Shown here one piece after another: positions 47,054 through 55,603 of a stretch of 64,000 bases of DNA (the stretch's first letter is position 1; each line of letters begins with the position of its first letter). This DNA is from Vitis vinifera. Its lineage: Eukaryota; Streptophyta; Magnoliopsida; Vitales; Vitaceae. The translations under genes were made by a program, and so were the position numbers. The notes under the pieces are model-generated. The model did not search any database and had not been told where the DNA came from. It saw only the letters and a program-made list of their open reading frames with translations. The stretch covers positions 9,851,001 to 9,915,000 of the forward strand of contig NC_081822.1 in assembly GCF_030704535.1 (NCBI RefSeq), read 5' to 3'.

Positions 47054-47155
47054 GGTTTTCTCTATGACGATTAACAGTGATGACGAGTCTGATCTCTACA
47101 TACTCCATTCTATTCATCCTGCTGACAAATCGAGGCATTTGTCTGAGAGAAAACC
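47054..47155 (+). ncRNA. U15: Box C/D snoRNA U15, copy 2
   Basis: Second U15 copy, 350 bp after the first. The terminal stem is GGTTTTCTCT with AGAGAAAACC, again perfectly paired although both strands differ from copy 1. The box C position reads ATGACGA, one base from consensus; a second GTGATGACGA follows at 47076. Box D CTGA is at 47143-47146, and the guide CGAGGCATTTG is unchanged. Probably cut from the same precursor as copy 1. The box C change may weaken it. Confidence 0.8.
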
Positions 47156-48430
47156 TTCCTACTGTGTTAGATATGTTTTTTAAAAATTCTAGTAGACGCT
47201 ATTCTTTGCGGTTTTTTTAACCTCAATTTTTTTCCTTGAGAATATTAAAAATAGGAAAAATCAGTCCCCAGTTATTTTGTTGTTTCAACTTTCTTCGGAT
47301 ATCGAAAATTCACGCCAAAAAGCGATCAATTTAATAATTTATAATAAATTTTATATTAATTTTATCAACAACCTTTAATACTTAAAAATAAAAATTAAAT
47401 AATGAATTTTAATTAATCAATTTAAATATAATATAATTTAAAATTAATTTAAGTAATTAAAATAATAAGTCTTAAGTTTTCGTCATCACACCCAAACTCA
47501 AACTTGACTTGATTATTATTAAACAAAAACTTTAATAACACCAAATGACATGCTTATATGATTATGGACCTCGTATGCACATGCACTTTCACTTGATGAA
47601 AGACTCATTTTTTATTTAAAAAATATTTTATTTTTGAAAAAATGATTTGAATTTATTATTTATTTTTGTTTTATTTTTAAAAGAAAAACAAAATAAGAAA
47701 GAAAACTCTAGTGAAACTTTTTATTTGGAAAAAGTGGTATGCGAAAAATCAAATCTAGGCTCTGAGCACGGGAATCGTAATATATATCTAAGCCCCTAAA
47801 ATGGGTGACAATTGATAAGGAAAAATACCAAAATGATCATACATTGAAAGTCAAAACATGCATAAAGAATGGTCAAAATGAGAGTGTATGCGTAGTAGTA
47901 AACGATAACACACTATCATGAGGTTAGTGCACAATAATGAGCATAAAGTATATCACATATGTCACTAAACAGAGTAAGAAATCATCATTAATAGATATTG
48001 CATTTCACTCAATTTTTTTTTTTTTAGAGAAGACATCAATGATGTTGGTTCCCAGCAAAGTCTCATTCATTTTTGCATGAATTAATTTTATAAATTCCAT
48101 AATTTGGAATTACAGAATTAAATTCATGTTTATTTTAAAACACTTTAAAATAATCAAGGAAAAATGTGAAATGATGCTTGGCAAAGGGTAAACAACAACC
48201 AATTTTATTGAAAAAATAGGATTTTTGGTAAGCCTAAAAATACTAAAGATGAAAATTTGAAGAATTGAAATTATTTGAAAAAAAGAACTAGAATTTGGAA
48301 AATTATTTGAAAACTGGAGCTTGGGAAATTATTTTTAAAATCAAAGAGGAAGAAATGAAAGAATGACACATGACCCAAAGATTGCATGCCAAAGATGCCC
48401 ATGCAAGGTTTTCGCCATTGAGGTATGATT
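47156..48430. other. AT-rich spacer
   Basis: Non-coding DNA between the snoRNA gene and the gene-fragment string. No further snoRNA boxes with a matching stem were found. The left border of the fragment-bearing unit must lie here or just right of it, but no terminal signature was recognised. Confidence 0.5.
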
Positions 48431-49050
48431 GGGTGTTTGAATAGTCACCAGATCAGGCAATGGTGTTGTAAGGCTTTGCTTGCCCTTAGGATCCCAGTTG
48501 AACATGATTTTGACCTTGATACCAAGGACGCCCTGTCTGAGAACATGCCTCACAGCTAAGTCAATGTAATCCTTAACAGGTTGACCAGAGGAGATCAAGT
48601 ACCCATCCTTAAACTTCATTGACTTGGCACGCTGAGCACAAAGCTTCCCACTCACAATAACTTCACATCCTTTCGCCCCACTTTCCATAACAAACCTTAG
48701 AACACCATAGCAAGTCCTCCAAGAAGCTTGTATCGTAGTGACTCTGCCTGAGCAATGGCATAGAAGCCCCTATTGTTAACTTTCTCAGCACAAAGCTCCA
48801 CACTATTTTCAAGAAATTCAAACCTCTTCTGAACCACTGAAGTCAGCTCCTTAATCTTTTTTCCCTTTTCACCGAGAACATTATGAGTCTGAGTGGCACG
48901 AATGATAATCTCCGTGCACATCGGAGTTACTCTAACTTCGTCGCCCGAGTATCCATTCTCAACAAGCTCCCTGGTCAACACCTCATTAAGCCCCGCGAAG
49001 AAGACTCCATCAACCGCAAATTTTCGCTTCTTGCTCATCTGCGTCACCAT
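48431..49050 (-). pseudogene. Ribosomal protein S3 (uS3) processed pseudogene fragment
   Basis: Starts [18 protein letters not shown] at 49050 and runs through [40 protein letters not shown] and [17 protein letters not shown] to [20 protein letters not shown] and [12 protein letters not shown] small deletion after GGLA removes residues equivalent to VRRAC and shifts the frame, giving a stop. The C-terminal tail of S3 is missing. There are no introns, unlike plant S3 genes, so it derives from a processed copy. Thirty bases before the ATG look like the normal S3 leader. It is the last piece of the minus-strand fragment string. Confidence 0.93.
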
Positions 49051-49085
49051 GTTTGCAGAAGAGGGAGGAGATGGGATCACCTAAC

Positions 49086-49165
49086 CACTAGGAGAAAGTC
49101 CTTTAACTGCAGAGCCCAAAGAGTGTACTTCTCCACATTAGAAGCATTAAGATCCACTCCACTAC
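49086..49165 (-). pseudogene. Ankyrin-repeat gene fragment, downstream piece
   Basis: Continues the ankyrin fragment at 54234-54443 after the gypsy insertion: GVDLNASNVEKYT reads on from VEFLTSS. Homology fades after about 49110 and the S3 leader begins near 49080. Direct abutment of ankyrin and S3 sequence marks a junction between two unrelated host genes. Confidence 0.7.
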
Positions 49166-49510
49166 TGATAGGTCCCTGTCAGAACACAATGAAAAACACA
49201 GGATACTTGACTTTCTTTGGGTGAAAGACAACCACAAGTTTGAATAAAAATCTTTTCTTTCCTTTTCAGCTCCACATAAACTCTTTAAATAAGGTTTCTG
49301 CAAAACTGACTCCTAGACTTCAGCTATGCAAGACCATGACTTAGCTATTATTTAGGAAACGACTAACCACCTAACCACCTATGACTATGACCAAGCAATA
49401 AAACAAAATAAAACAAATTCAAGACAATCATTTAGAAAAGACCAATTCAATCCTAAACTAAAAACTTGGGATTTTTCTTGGGAATCCTAGAGGACTTTCT
49501 CGGTGTATCA
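49166..49510 (-). repeat. 3' LTR of the gypsy element
   Basis: 345 bp, three differences from the other LTR, all transitions. It contains the end of the Gag-Pol frame. Confidence 0.95.
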
Positions 49511-52500
49511 ATACTCCCCCCCATAAGTGGAACCTTGTCCTCAAGGTTCAGTGTAGAAAATTGATGCTTGAGCATCTGCGTATCTTCCCAGGTAGCATCT
49601 TCTACAGGCAAATTCTTCCACTGCACCAAGCTTTCTTCAATGAACTTGGTACCACGCTTGATCCATCTTGTATTGACTACCTTCTCTGGTGTAACTTGAA
49701 GCTGCCCTTCATCAGAAATTGGTGGCAGATCAACAAGCGCAGGCAGAGAAGTTCCCACATACTTCTTTAAGAGAGAAACATCAAACACCGGATGAATCTT
49801 AGCTTTAGGTGGTAAACTGAGATGATATGCTACCTTGCCCAACTTTTGCTCAACTGGAAATGGACTATAGAAACGATTAGCAAGTTTTTGATGGGCACGT
49901 TTGAACACAGAATGCTGGCGGTAAGGATGCAATTTAAGTAGCACCAGATCTCCGATTTGAAACTCCACTTCTCTTCTCTTTTGATCAGCCACATGTTTCA
50001 TTCTAGTGGCAGCCAACTCTAAATTCGTTTTCAATTGCTGCAATACTTCATCCCATGTAAGGAGACTTTGATCGACCTCATTAACACGTGACAACCCATC
50101 TGCATAATGAGGAATTGATGGAGGAAGGCGACCATATAAGGCTTGAAATGGTGTCATCCCGGTTGAACAATGATAGGTGGTGTTATACCAATATTCTGCC
50201 CATGATAGATAGCTAAACCATTTTCGAGGCCATTGATGGACAAAACATCTCAGATACTGTTCTAGACAACGGTTCACCACCTCCGTTTGTCCATCCGTCT
50301 GAGGATGGTAAGCTGAACTTAGCTTCAACTGAGTACCCGACATGGTAAAAAACTCTTGCCAAAATTTGCTTACAAAAATGGGGTCTCGATCACTAATGAT
50401 GGACTTTGGCATCCCATGAAGTTTAATAATATTTTCCACAAATTTTTCAGCAATCATTTTCGCAGAGAAAGGATGAGATAAAGCAATGAAATGAGCATAC
50501 TTACTAAGTCTATCCACCACCACCATGATACTATCCTTGCCCTGTGAAGATGGCAATCCGTCGATAAAATCTAAGGAGATGTCATCCCAAACTAAACAAG
50601 GAATTGGGAGGGGTTGGAGCAATCCAGCTGGTGCTAGTGTCTCAGATTTAGTCTTTTGGCAGGTTGCACATTGTTGAATGTAATCTTGGATATTTTTGTA
50701 CATAGAAGGCCAATAAAACTGCTGAGCTAGTCTCTTGAAAGTTCTTAAAACTCCAGAATGTCCAGCCACCTTACTGTCATGAAACTCCTGGAGCAACTGA
50801 CCCCGCAATGCAGTGGGAACCACCACCCTTTGTTTGTAAAAACATAGTCCATTCTTCACTACATAATGGCCTATAGGATCATGTGCTGCCTGCTGGAATA
50901 TTTTTTTCATATACAAATCAGTTGTTGCTGCCTTTCGAATGTCATCCCATAAAGAAACCTGTGAAATAAATATTGGGTTGAGGAGAGGGCTATTGAGGCG
51001 GCGAGACAATGCATCAGCTGCTGAATTTTCTTTCCCGGGTCGATATATTATCTCATAGTCATATCCAAGAAGCTTAGCCACCCATTTTTGTTGCTCAGAA
51101 GTGGCTACTCGTTGCTCCAAAAAATACTTGAGACTGCGTTGGTCGGTTCGAATGAAAAACTTTCGACCCAAGATGTATGGTCTCCAAGTCCGAATGGCCT
51201 CCACAATTGCTAACATCTCTTTGGCATAGATTGACCAACTACGTTTAGTAACCCCCAAAGCTCGACTCATGTATGCAATTGGTCTTCCTTGCTGAGTTAG
51301 AACCGCTCCAATTCCATCCCCAGAAGCATGAGTCTCAATTGTGAATGGCTCATTGAAATTAGGCATTGCAAGAGTGGGTGTAGTCGTCAGAGCTTGTTTG
51401 AGCATTGTGAATGCAGCAGCAGCATCTTCATCCCATTTGAAGTTCCCCTTCTTGAGCAGGTTGGTGAGAGGACGAGCTAATACTCCATAATTTCGGACAA
51501 ATTTCCTATAATACCCTGTCAAGCCTAAAAAGCCACGCAATTCAGTAATAGTAGTGGGTTGTGGCCATGCGATCATAGCTTCAATCTTCTTACCATCTAC
51601 CTTGACCCCATGATTCGTCACAATATGGCCCAAATACTCCAATTCCTGCTTTCCAAAGTCACATTTGGTTGCTTTGACGAAGAAGCTGTGTTTCTTCAAA
51701 ATCTCTAATGTTTTCCTTACATGATTCAAATGCAATTCCCATGTAGGACTATAGACTAATATTTCATCAAAGAAAACTAATATGAATTTTCGGAGGTAAG
51801 GACGAAAAATAGAGTTCATTATGGCTTGAAAAGTCGATGGAGCGTTACATAAGCCGAAGGGCATAACAAGATACTCAAAGTGTCCATTATGCGTCCGAAA
51901 TGCAGTTTTTGGAATGTCGGAAGCATGAACTCGTACCTGGTGATAACCAGCTCGAAGATCTAGCTTGGTAAAATAGGTAGCTCCGTACAACTCGTCCAAC
52001 ATGTCGTCCACTGTTGGAATAGGAAATCGATCTTTAATCGTAGCTGCGTTTAGTGCTCTGTAATCTGTGCAAAGCCTCCAAGAATCATCTTTCTTTTTCA
52101 CCAAAAGGACAGGGGATGAATATGGACTAGTGCTTGGTCGGATGATCCCTACGTCCAGCATTGCCTGCACTTGTTTCTCAATTTCTTCCTTTTGAAAATA
52201 CGCATACCGATATGGTCGAACGTTGATGGGTTGAGTTCCTTCCTTGAGAGGAATATGATGATCGATTTCTCGTAGTGGAGGCAGCTTAAAGGGCTCTTGA
52301 AAGACATCCTCAAATTCGCCTAAAATTTGCTGCATATCTGGTTGAGTGCCATCCCAGGAAGATCCTTCCACTGTTTGCACATATACAGTAAAAACCATGT
52401 GACCTTGTCGGTGCTCCTTTGCAATGGTCTCAAGTGAAGTAGCTTGAATGGGCCCTTGTATCCCTTGTAGTCTTCGTGCTTGATTTTCCCAATTGAAATC

Positions 52501-53871
52501 CATTGTTAGATACTGCCAGTTACAAACTACAGACCCAAGCATCTCCAACCATTGTATTCCCAACACCATGTCTAGTCCTGCTAACGGCAAGGAGTAACAC
52601 GTAAGAGAGAATGGTATGCCTTGTAAATCTATCGGTACCTTCTCAAATCGCCCTTGACACAAGAGTCGTTCCCCATTGGCAACATGGACTGTGAAGGATT
52701 TCGTAGGAACTATTGGAAGTCGCAATGTTCTTGCCACTTTGTTGCTCAGGAAATTATGTGTAGATCCACTATCGATTAACACCATTATGGGTTGGGATTT
52801 GATAGTGGCAGCTACTCGCATGGTCCTTGGGGATGCCCATCCCGTCAAAGCATGTATAGAAACTTCAAGTTCATCTTCTCTGTTATCACTTATTTCTGCC
52901 TCTTCTTCTTTATCCTGGACCTCATCGTGGCCTTCAATGAGCAGCAGTCTAGGTCCCTGGCATTTATGGCCTGGTGTGAATCGCTCGTTGCAGTTGAAAC
53001 ATAGCCCCTGAGCTCGTCGTTTTTGCATTTCTTCCCAACCCAATCGTTTAGGAACTATCGATGTTCTTTGATTGATCGAAGTGACGGCTGCCGCAGGACG
53101 ATTTGGTGGGATTGGGCAAGCAAATCTCCTTTGTCGAGTAAGTTGTTCATCTCTGGTCCTAGCCAAACTGATGGCCTCTTTTAACGTTTTTGGCTTGAAC
53201 ATTCGTATCCCATCAGCTATCTTTGGTTTTAATCCTCCCATGAAAGTTCCAACGAGAGCCTTTTGAGTCCACCCATGTACCCGATTGCCTAATTTCTCAA
53301 ATTCTCTTTGGTAATCCCGAAGTGAACCACTTTGTTTTATATGTGAAAGAGCCTCATCAAAGTCTTCTCCATCAGTTGGACCGAATCGTGCCCACAACTC
53401 GTCGGCAAACATAGTCCAGGTTACGGTGCGATTTTCTTCCTTGTATGTCCGATTCAGCCATTGCCACCACTGGTTTGCTTCACCTTCCATGTGGAAAGCT
53501 GCCAAGCTCACCTTTTGATCTTCAGGAGTTCTTTGAAATTCAAAGAACTGTGCTACTCTATTGAACCACTCCGTGGGATCATCCCCTGCAAATCGCGGAA
53601 ACTCGATTTTGGTTCGAAGAGGGGGTATGTTCAGACGAGAACTTTCTGTTTCTTCATGTTGGTACTGAGGCGTGTGTCCTTGTTTCACTGAGTGCGAGGA
53701 ATGTGAGGGTTGAGTTGCCTTTGAGGAGAGAACAACATCAGATAAAGCCTTCAAAGACTCTTCCAGCCGTTGCATACGATCGTTCATTCCAAGTCCAAGT
53801 CGCTGCACCTCATCCTGTAAGCCTCCCACTCCTTGCTCTAATATTTCAATACGTTCTTTGTTGGTTGTCAT
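49453..53871 (-). CDS. Gag-Pol of the gypsy chromovirus
   Basis: A single frame of 1472 codons. Order of parts: gag with zinc knuckle CFNCNERFTPGHKC (about residue 295), protease (VLIDSGSTHNF, about 365), reverse transcriptase (about 560-800), RNase H (about 880-1000), integrase with an HHCC-type zinc block and core (about 1040-1290) and a C-terminal chromodomain near 1400 (EESLVQWKNLPVEDATWED). Integrase after RNase H defines Ty3/gypsy. The last 19 codons lie inside the 3' LTR. The first ATG is 18 bases after the end of the 5' LTR, within a few bases of the primer site. Confidence 0.93.
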   Translation of the reverse strand: MTTNKERIEILEQGVGGLQDEVQRLGLGMNDRMQRLEESLKALSDVVLSSKATQPSHSSHSVKQGHTPQYQHEETESSRLNIPPLRTKIEFPRFAGDDPTEWFNRVAQFFEFQRTPEDQKVSLAAFHMEGEANQWWQWLNRTYKEENRTVTWTMFADELWARFGPTDGEDFDEALSHIKQSGSLRDYQREFEKLGNRVHGWTQKALVGTFMGGLKPKIADGIRMFKPKTLKEAISLARTRDEQLTRQRRFACPIPPNRPAAAVTSINQRTSIVPKRLGWEEMQKRRAQGLCFNCNERFTPGHKCQGPRLLLIEGHDEVQDKEEEAEISDNREDELEVSIHALTGWASPRTMRVAATIKSQPIMVLIDSGSTHNFLSNKVARTLRLPIVPTKSFTVHVANGERLLCQGRFEKVPIDLQGIPFSLTCYSLPLAGLDMVLGIQWLEMLGSVVCNWQYLTMDFNWENQARRLQGIQGPIQATSLETIAKEHRQGHMVFTVYVQTVEGSSWDGTQPDMQQILGEFEDVFQEPFKLPPLREIDHHIPLKEGTQPINVRPYRYAYFQKEEIEKQVQAMLDVGIIRPSTSPYSSPVLLVKKKDDSWRLCTDYRALNAATIKDRFPIPTVDDMLDELYGATYFTKLDLRAGYHQVRVHASDIPKTAFRTHNGHFEYLVMPFGLCNAPSTFQAIMNSIFRPYLRKFILVFFDEILVYSPTWELHLNHVRKTLEILKKHSFFVKATKCDFGKQELEYLGHIVTNHGVKVDGKKIEAMIAWPQPTTITELRGFLGLTGYYRKFVRNYGVLARPLTNLLKKGNFKWDEDAAAAFTMLKQALTTTPTLAMPNFNEPFTIETHASGDGIGAVLTQQGRPIAYMSRALGVTKRSWSIYAKEMLAIVEAIRTWRPYILGRKFFIRTDQRSLKYFLEQRVATSEQQKWVAKLLGYDYEIIYRPGKENSAADALSRRLNSPLLNPIFISQVSLWDDIRKAATTDLYMKKIFQQAAHDPIGHYVVKNGLCFYKQRVVVPTALRGQLLQEFHDSKVAGHSGVLRTFKRLAQQFYWPSMYKNIQDYIQQCATCQKTKSETLAPAGLLQPLPIPCLVWDDISLDFIDGLPSSQGKDSIMVVVDRLSKYAHFIALSHPFSAKMIAEKFVENIIKLHGMPKSIISDRDPIFVSKFWQEFFTMSGTQLKLSSAYHPQTDGQTEVVNRCLEQYLRCFVHQWPRKWFSYLSWAEYWYNTTYHCSTGMTPFQALYGRLPPSIPHYADGLSRVNEVDQSLLTWDEVLQQLKTNLELAATRMKHVADQKRREVEFQIGDLVLLKLHPYRQHSVFKRAHQKLANRFYSPFPVEQKLGKVAYHLSLPPKAKIHPVFDVSLLKKYVGTSLPALVDLPPISDEGQLQVTPEKVVNTRWIKRGTKFIEESLVQWKNLPVEDATWEDTQMLKHQFSTLNLEDKVPLMGGSIDTPRKSSRIPKKNPKFLV

Positions 53872-53888
53872 TGTGGCTCTGATACCAA

Positions 53889-54233
53889 TGATAGGTCCCT
53901 GTCAGAACATAATGAAAAACACAGGATACTTGACTTTCTTTGGGTGAAAGACAACCACAAGTTTGAATAAAAATCTTTTCTTTCCTTTTCAGCTCCACAT
54001 AAACTCTTTAAATAAGGTTTCTGCAAAACTGACTCCTAGACTTCAGCTATGCAAGACCATGACTTAGCTATTATTTAGGAAACGACTAACCACCTAACCA
54101 CCTATGACTATGATCAAGCAATAAAACAAAATAAAACAAATTCAAGACAATCATTTAGAAAAGACCAATTCAATCCTAAACTAAAAACTTGGGATTTTTC
54201 TTGGGAATCCTAGAGGACCTTCTCGGTGTATCA
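53889..54233 (-). repeat. 5' LTR of the gypsy element
   Basis: 345 bp with TG...CA ends. It is followed on the minus strand by the tRNA-Met primer site and the Gag-Pol start. Confidence 0.95.
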
Positions 54234-54443
54234 ACTACTGGTAAGAAATTCCACAACATCAAGACATCTATTAGCTGTAGCCATGTGAAGTGCTATTCTC
54301 TCTTGTGAATCCTTAGAATCGAGAGAAACTCCTGCAGAAACTATGATTTTAACATCGTCAATGTCATCATATCTAGCAGCTTCAAGCAAGGCCTCTTCGT
54401 TCTCCTGCGACGCCATTTCGGTTGAAGCTTTTTCGCTTGACAT
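54234..54443 (-). pseudogene. Ankyrin-repeat gene fragment, upstream piece
   Basis: Begins [20 protein letters not shown] at 54443 and continues EAARYDDIDDVK, GVSLDSKDSQERIALHMATA and CLDVVEFLTSS, a start plus first ankyrin repeats like those of small plant ankyrin proteins. The usual RTALHMAAANGH is altered to RIALHMATANRC. The frame is open up to the gypsy insertion, after which it continues at 49165. Only about the first 80 codons of the source gene are represented. Confidence 0.8.
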
Positions 54444-54462
54444 CACCTCTGCTTAGTCGGCT

Positions 54463-54597
54463 CCCGTCTTCATTTCGAATTGACATTCTCCTCTCATTGT
54501 GGGTGGCCTCTCCGGGGGCCATATTCTTAGTAACAAATGCATCTTCTTTGCCCTTAGCAATGAACACCCCTTCATGCCTATGGGACTCAACTACAAC
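54463..54597 (-). pseudogene. Fibrillarin gene fragment
   Basis: Forty-five codons reading [20 protein letters not shown], then [20 protein letters not shown] and RNEDG. This is the conserved segment just before the methyltransferase fold of fibrillarin (family form [32 protein letters not shown]). Both ends stop abruptly: upstream it touches auxin response factor sequence, downstream the leader of the ankyrin fragment begins within 20 bases. No start or stop of its own, hence non-functional. Confidence 0.88.
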
Positions 54598-54836
54598 CCC
54601 GCTTCTAATCTCTTAGAAATAATGAATGTACTCCATCCTATCGTCAGTAAATGCCCCGAGATTGACCTTTGAAAATATGCTTAAATCTCCACTCATAGCC
54701 ATGAAGATCCTTAGCAACCAATTCTTGCGCTAGGGTGGCCTTGCAAAATGAGTGCATTGTGGGTATTGGAGGCTTCAGAATACACAGATCAAGACTTCTA
54801 GGCTCAATTTGATCTGTTTCTTGCTTAGCCTTGGAT
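54598..54836 (-). pseudogene. Auxin response factor (ARF) B3-domain fragment
   Basis: Reads [25 protein letters not shown], then directly [20 protein letters not shown] and HIFKGQSR. After one frame change it reads [10 protein letters not shown] and ISKRLEAG. This is the start of the plant ARF B3 DNA-binding domain with an internal deletion: the LTASDTSTHGGFSVLR block between HSFCK and [10 protein letters not shown] is missing. It ends at the fibrillarin junction. No intron interrupts KDLHG/EWRFK, where I recall many ARF genes having one, which suggests a processed source. Confidence 0.85.
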
Positions 54837-54849
54837 GATTTCACCGGAG

Positions 54850-55200
54850 GGTGGCCATGCACAATAGGACTTCATATGTATGGGAAGGGGAAAGAAATGA
54901 ACCAAGAGCGAGGTGAGTGGTGTGGTGAAGGAGGTGATGAACTGAACATGGGTTAGTGGGTATTGAAAAATGAAGATATGGGTGGTGATGGGCATTGGTG
55001 GGTATGAAGGTTGATTAGTGGAATGACTTGTGGAGAGATGTACATAGGGGTTCATGCATGATGAGGATGAATGGGAGAGGTGGTGAAATGAAGGTGGTCA
55101 TGCGCATAAGGTTTCATATACGTGGAAAGGGGAAGGAAGTGAGCTGAGGGTGGGTTAGATGGTGCGGTTAGGGGGGTGATGAACGACAAGCTAATGGATA
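54850..55200. repeat. Two diverged G-rich repeat units, period 243 bp
   Basis: GGTGGCCATGCACAATAGG at 54850 and GGTGGTCATGCGCATAAGG at 55093 start similar stretches that continue through TTCATAT.TATGGGAAGGGG, GTGAGC or close forms, and GGTGATGAAC. The plus strand is purine-rich. The repeats fill the gap between the ARF and Ran fragments; no protein was recognised. Confidence 0.6.
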
Positions 55201-55229
55201 TGAAGGGTAGGTATGAAGGGTTTGCGTGG

Positions 55230-55603
55230 AGCCAAGTCAATGTGTACTTCTGGAGGAGCAAGGGCAAGTGATCCAACAAGGTGGAGATTGACATCTCCTG
55301 CAAATTTTCGAGCAAGGTACAAGAAGGGCATCTCAAAATTATAATTGCTCTTTGCAGAGATTTCACAACACTGGAGATTATTTTTCCTATGGGAAGTAAC
55401 CTGCTTTGCTTTGACCTGCCTATTTTTCACATCCATCTTGTTTCCACATAAAACAATTGGAATATTCTCACACACCCTATAGAGATCCCGATGCCATGTT
55501 GGAGCATTTTTGTATGTCAGATGAGCAGTGACATCAAACATGATGATGGCACACTGTCCATTAATATAATATCCATCTCTAAGACCACCAAACTTCTCCT
55601 GCC
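55230..55603 (-). pseudogene. Ran GTPase gene fragment
   Basis: Starts inside the G3 motif ([20 protein letters not shown]) and runs through [37 protein letters not shown] (G4, normally NKVD), [11 protein letters not shown] (G5) and [14 protein letters not shown] to [13 protein letters not shown] near the C-terminus. The P-loop and switch I half are absent, replaced by SMXL sequence in the same frame. No introns are present although plant Ran genes have several. It cannot bind GTP normally and is a fragment of a processed copy. Confidence 0.94.

Larger units (their letters stand above)
49166..54233 (-). mobile_element. Ty3/gypsy chromovirus, complete and whole-looking, young
   Basis: 5068 bp with 345-bp LTRs (49166-49510, 53889-54233) that start TGATAGG and end GTGTATCA on the plus strand. 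A perfect 5-bp target duplication ACTAC lies at 49161-49165 and 54234-54238. Next to the right LTR the minus strand has a primer site TTGGTATCAGAGCC complementary to initiator tRNA-Met; next to the left LTR lies a G-rich polypurine tract. One open frame codes Gag-Pol with a chromodomain. The LTRs differ at 3 of 345 positions, so the insertion is recent, on the order of a few hundred thousand years if plant rates near 1e-8 per site per year apply (inference). No breaks were noticed. It sits inside the ankyrin gene fragment. Confidence 0.95.
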
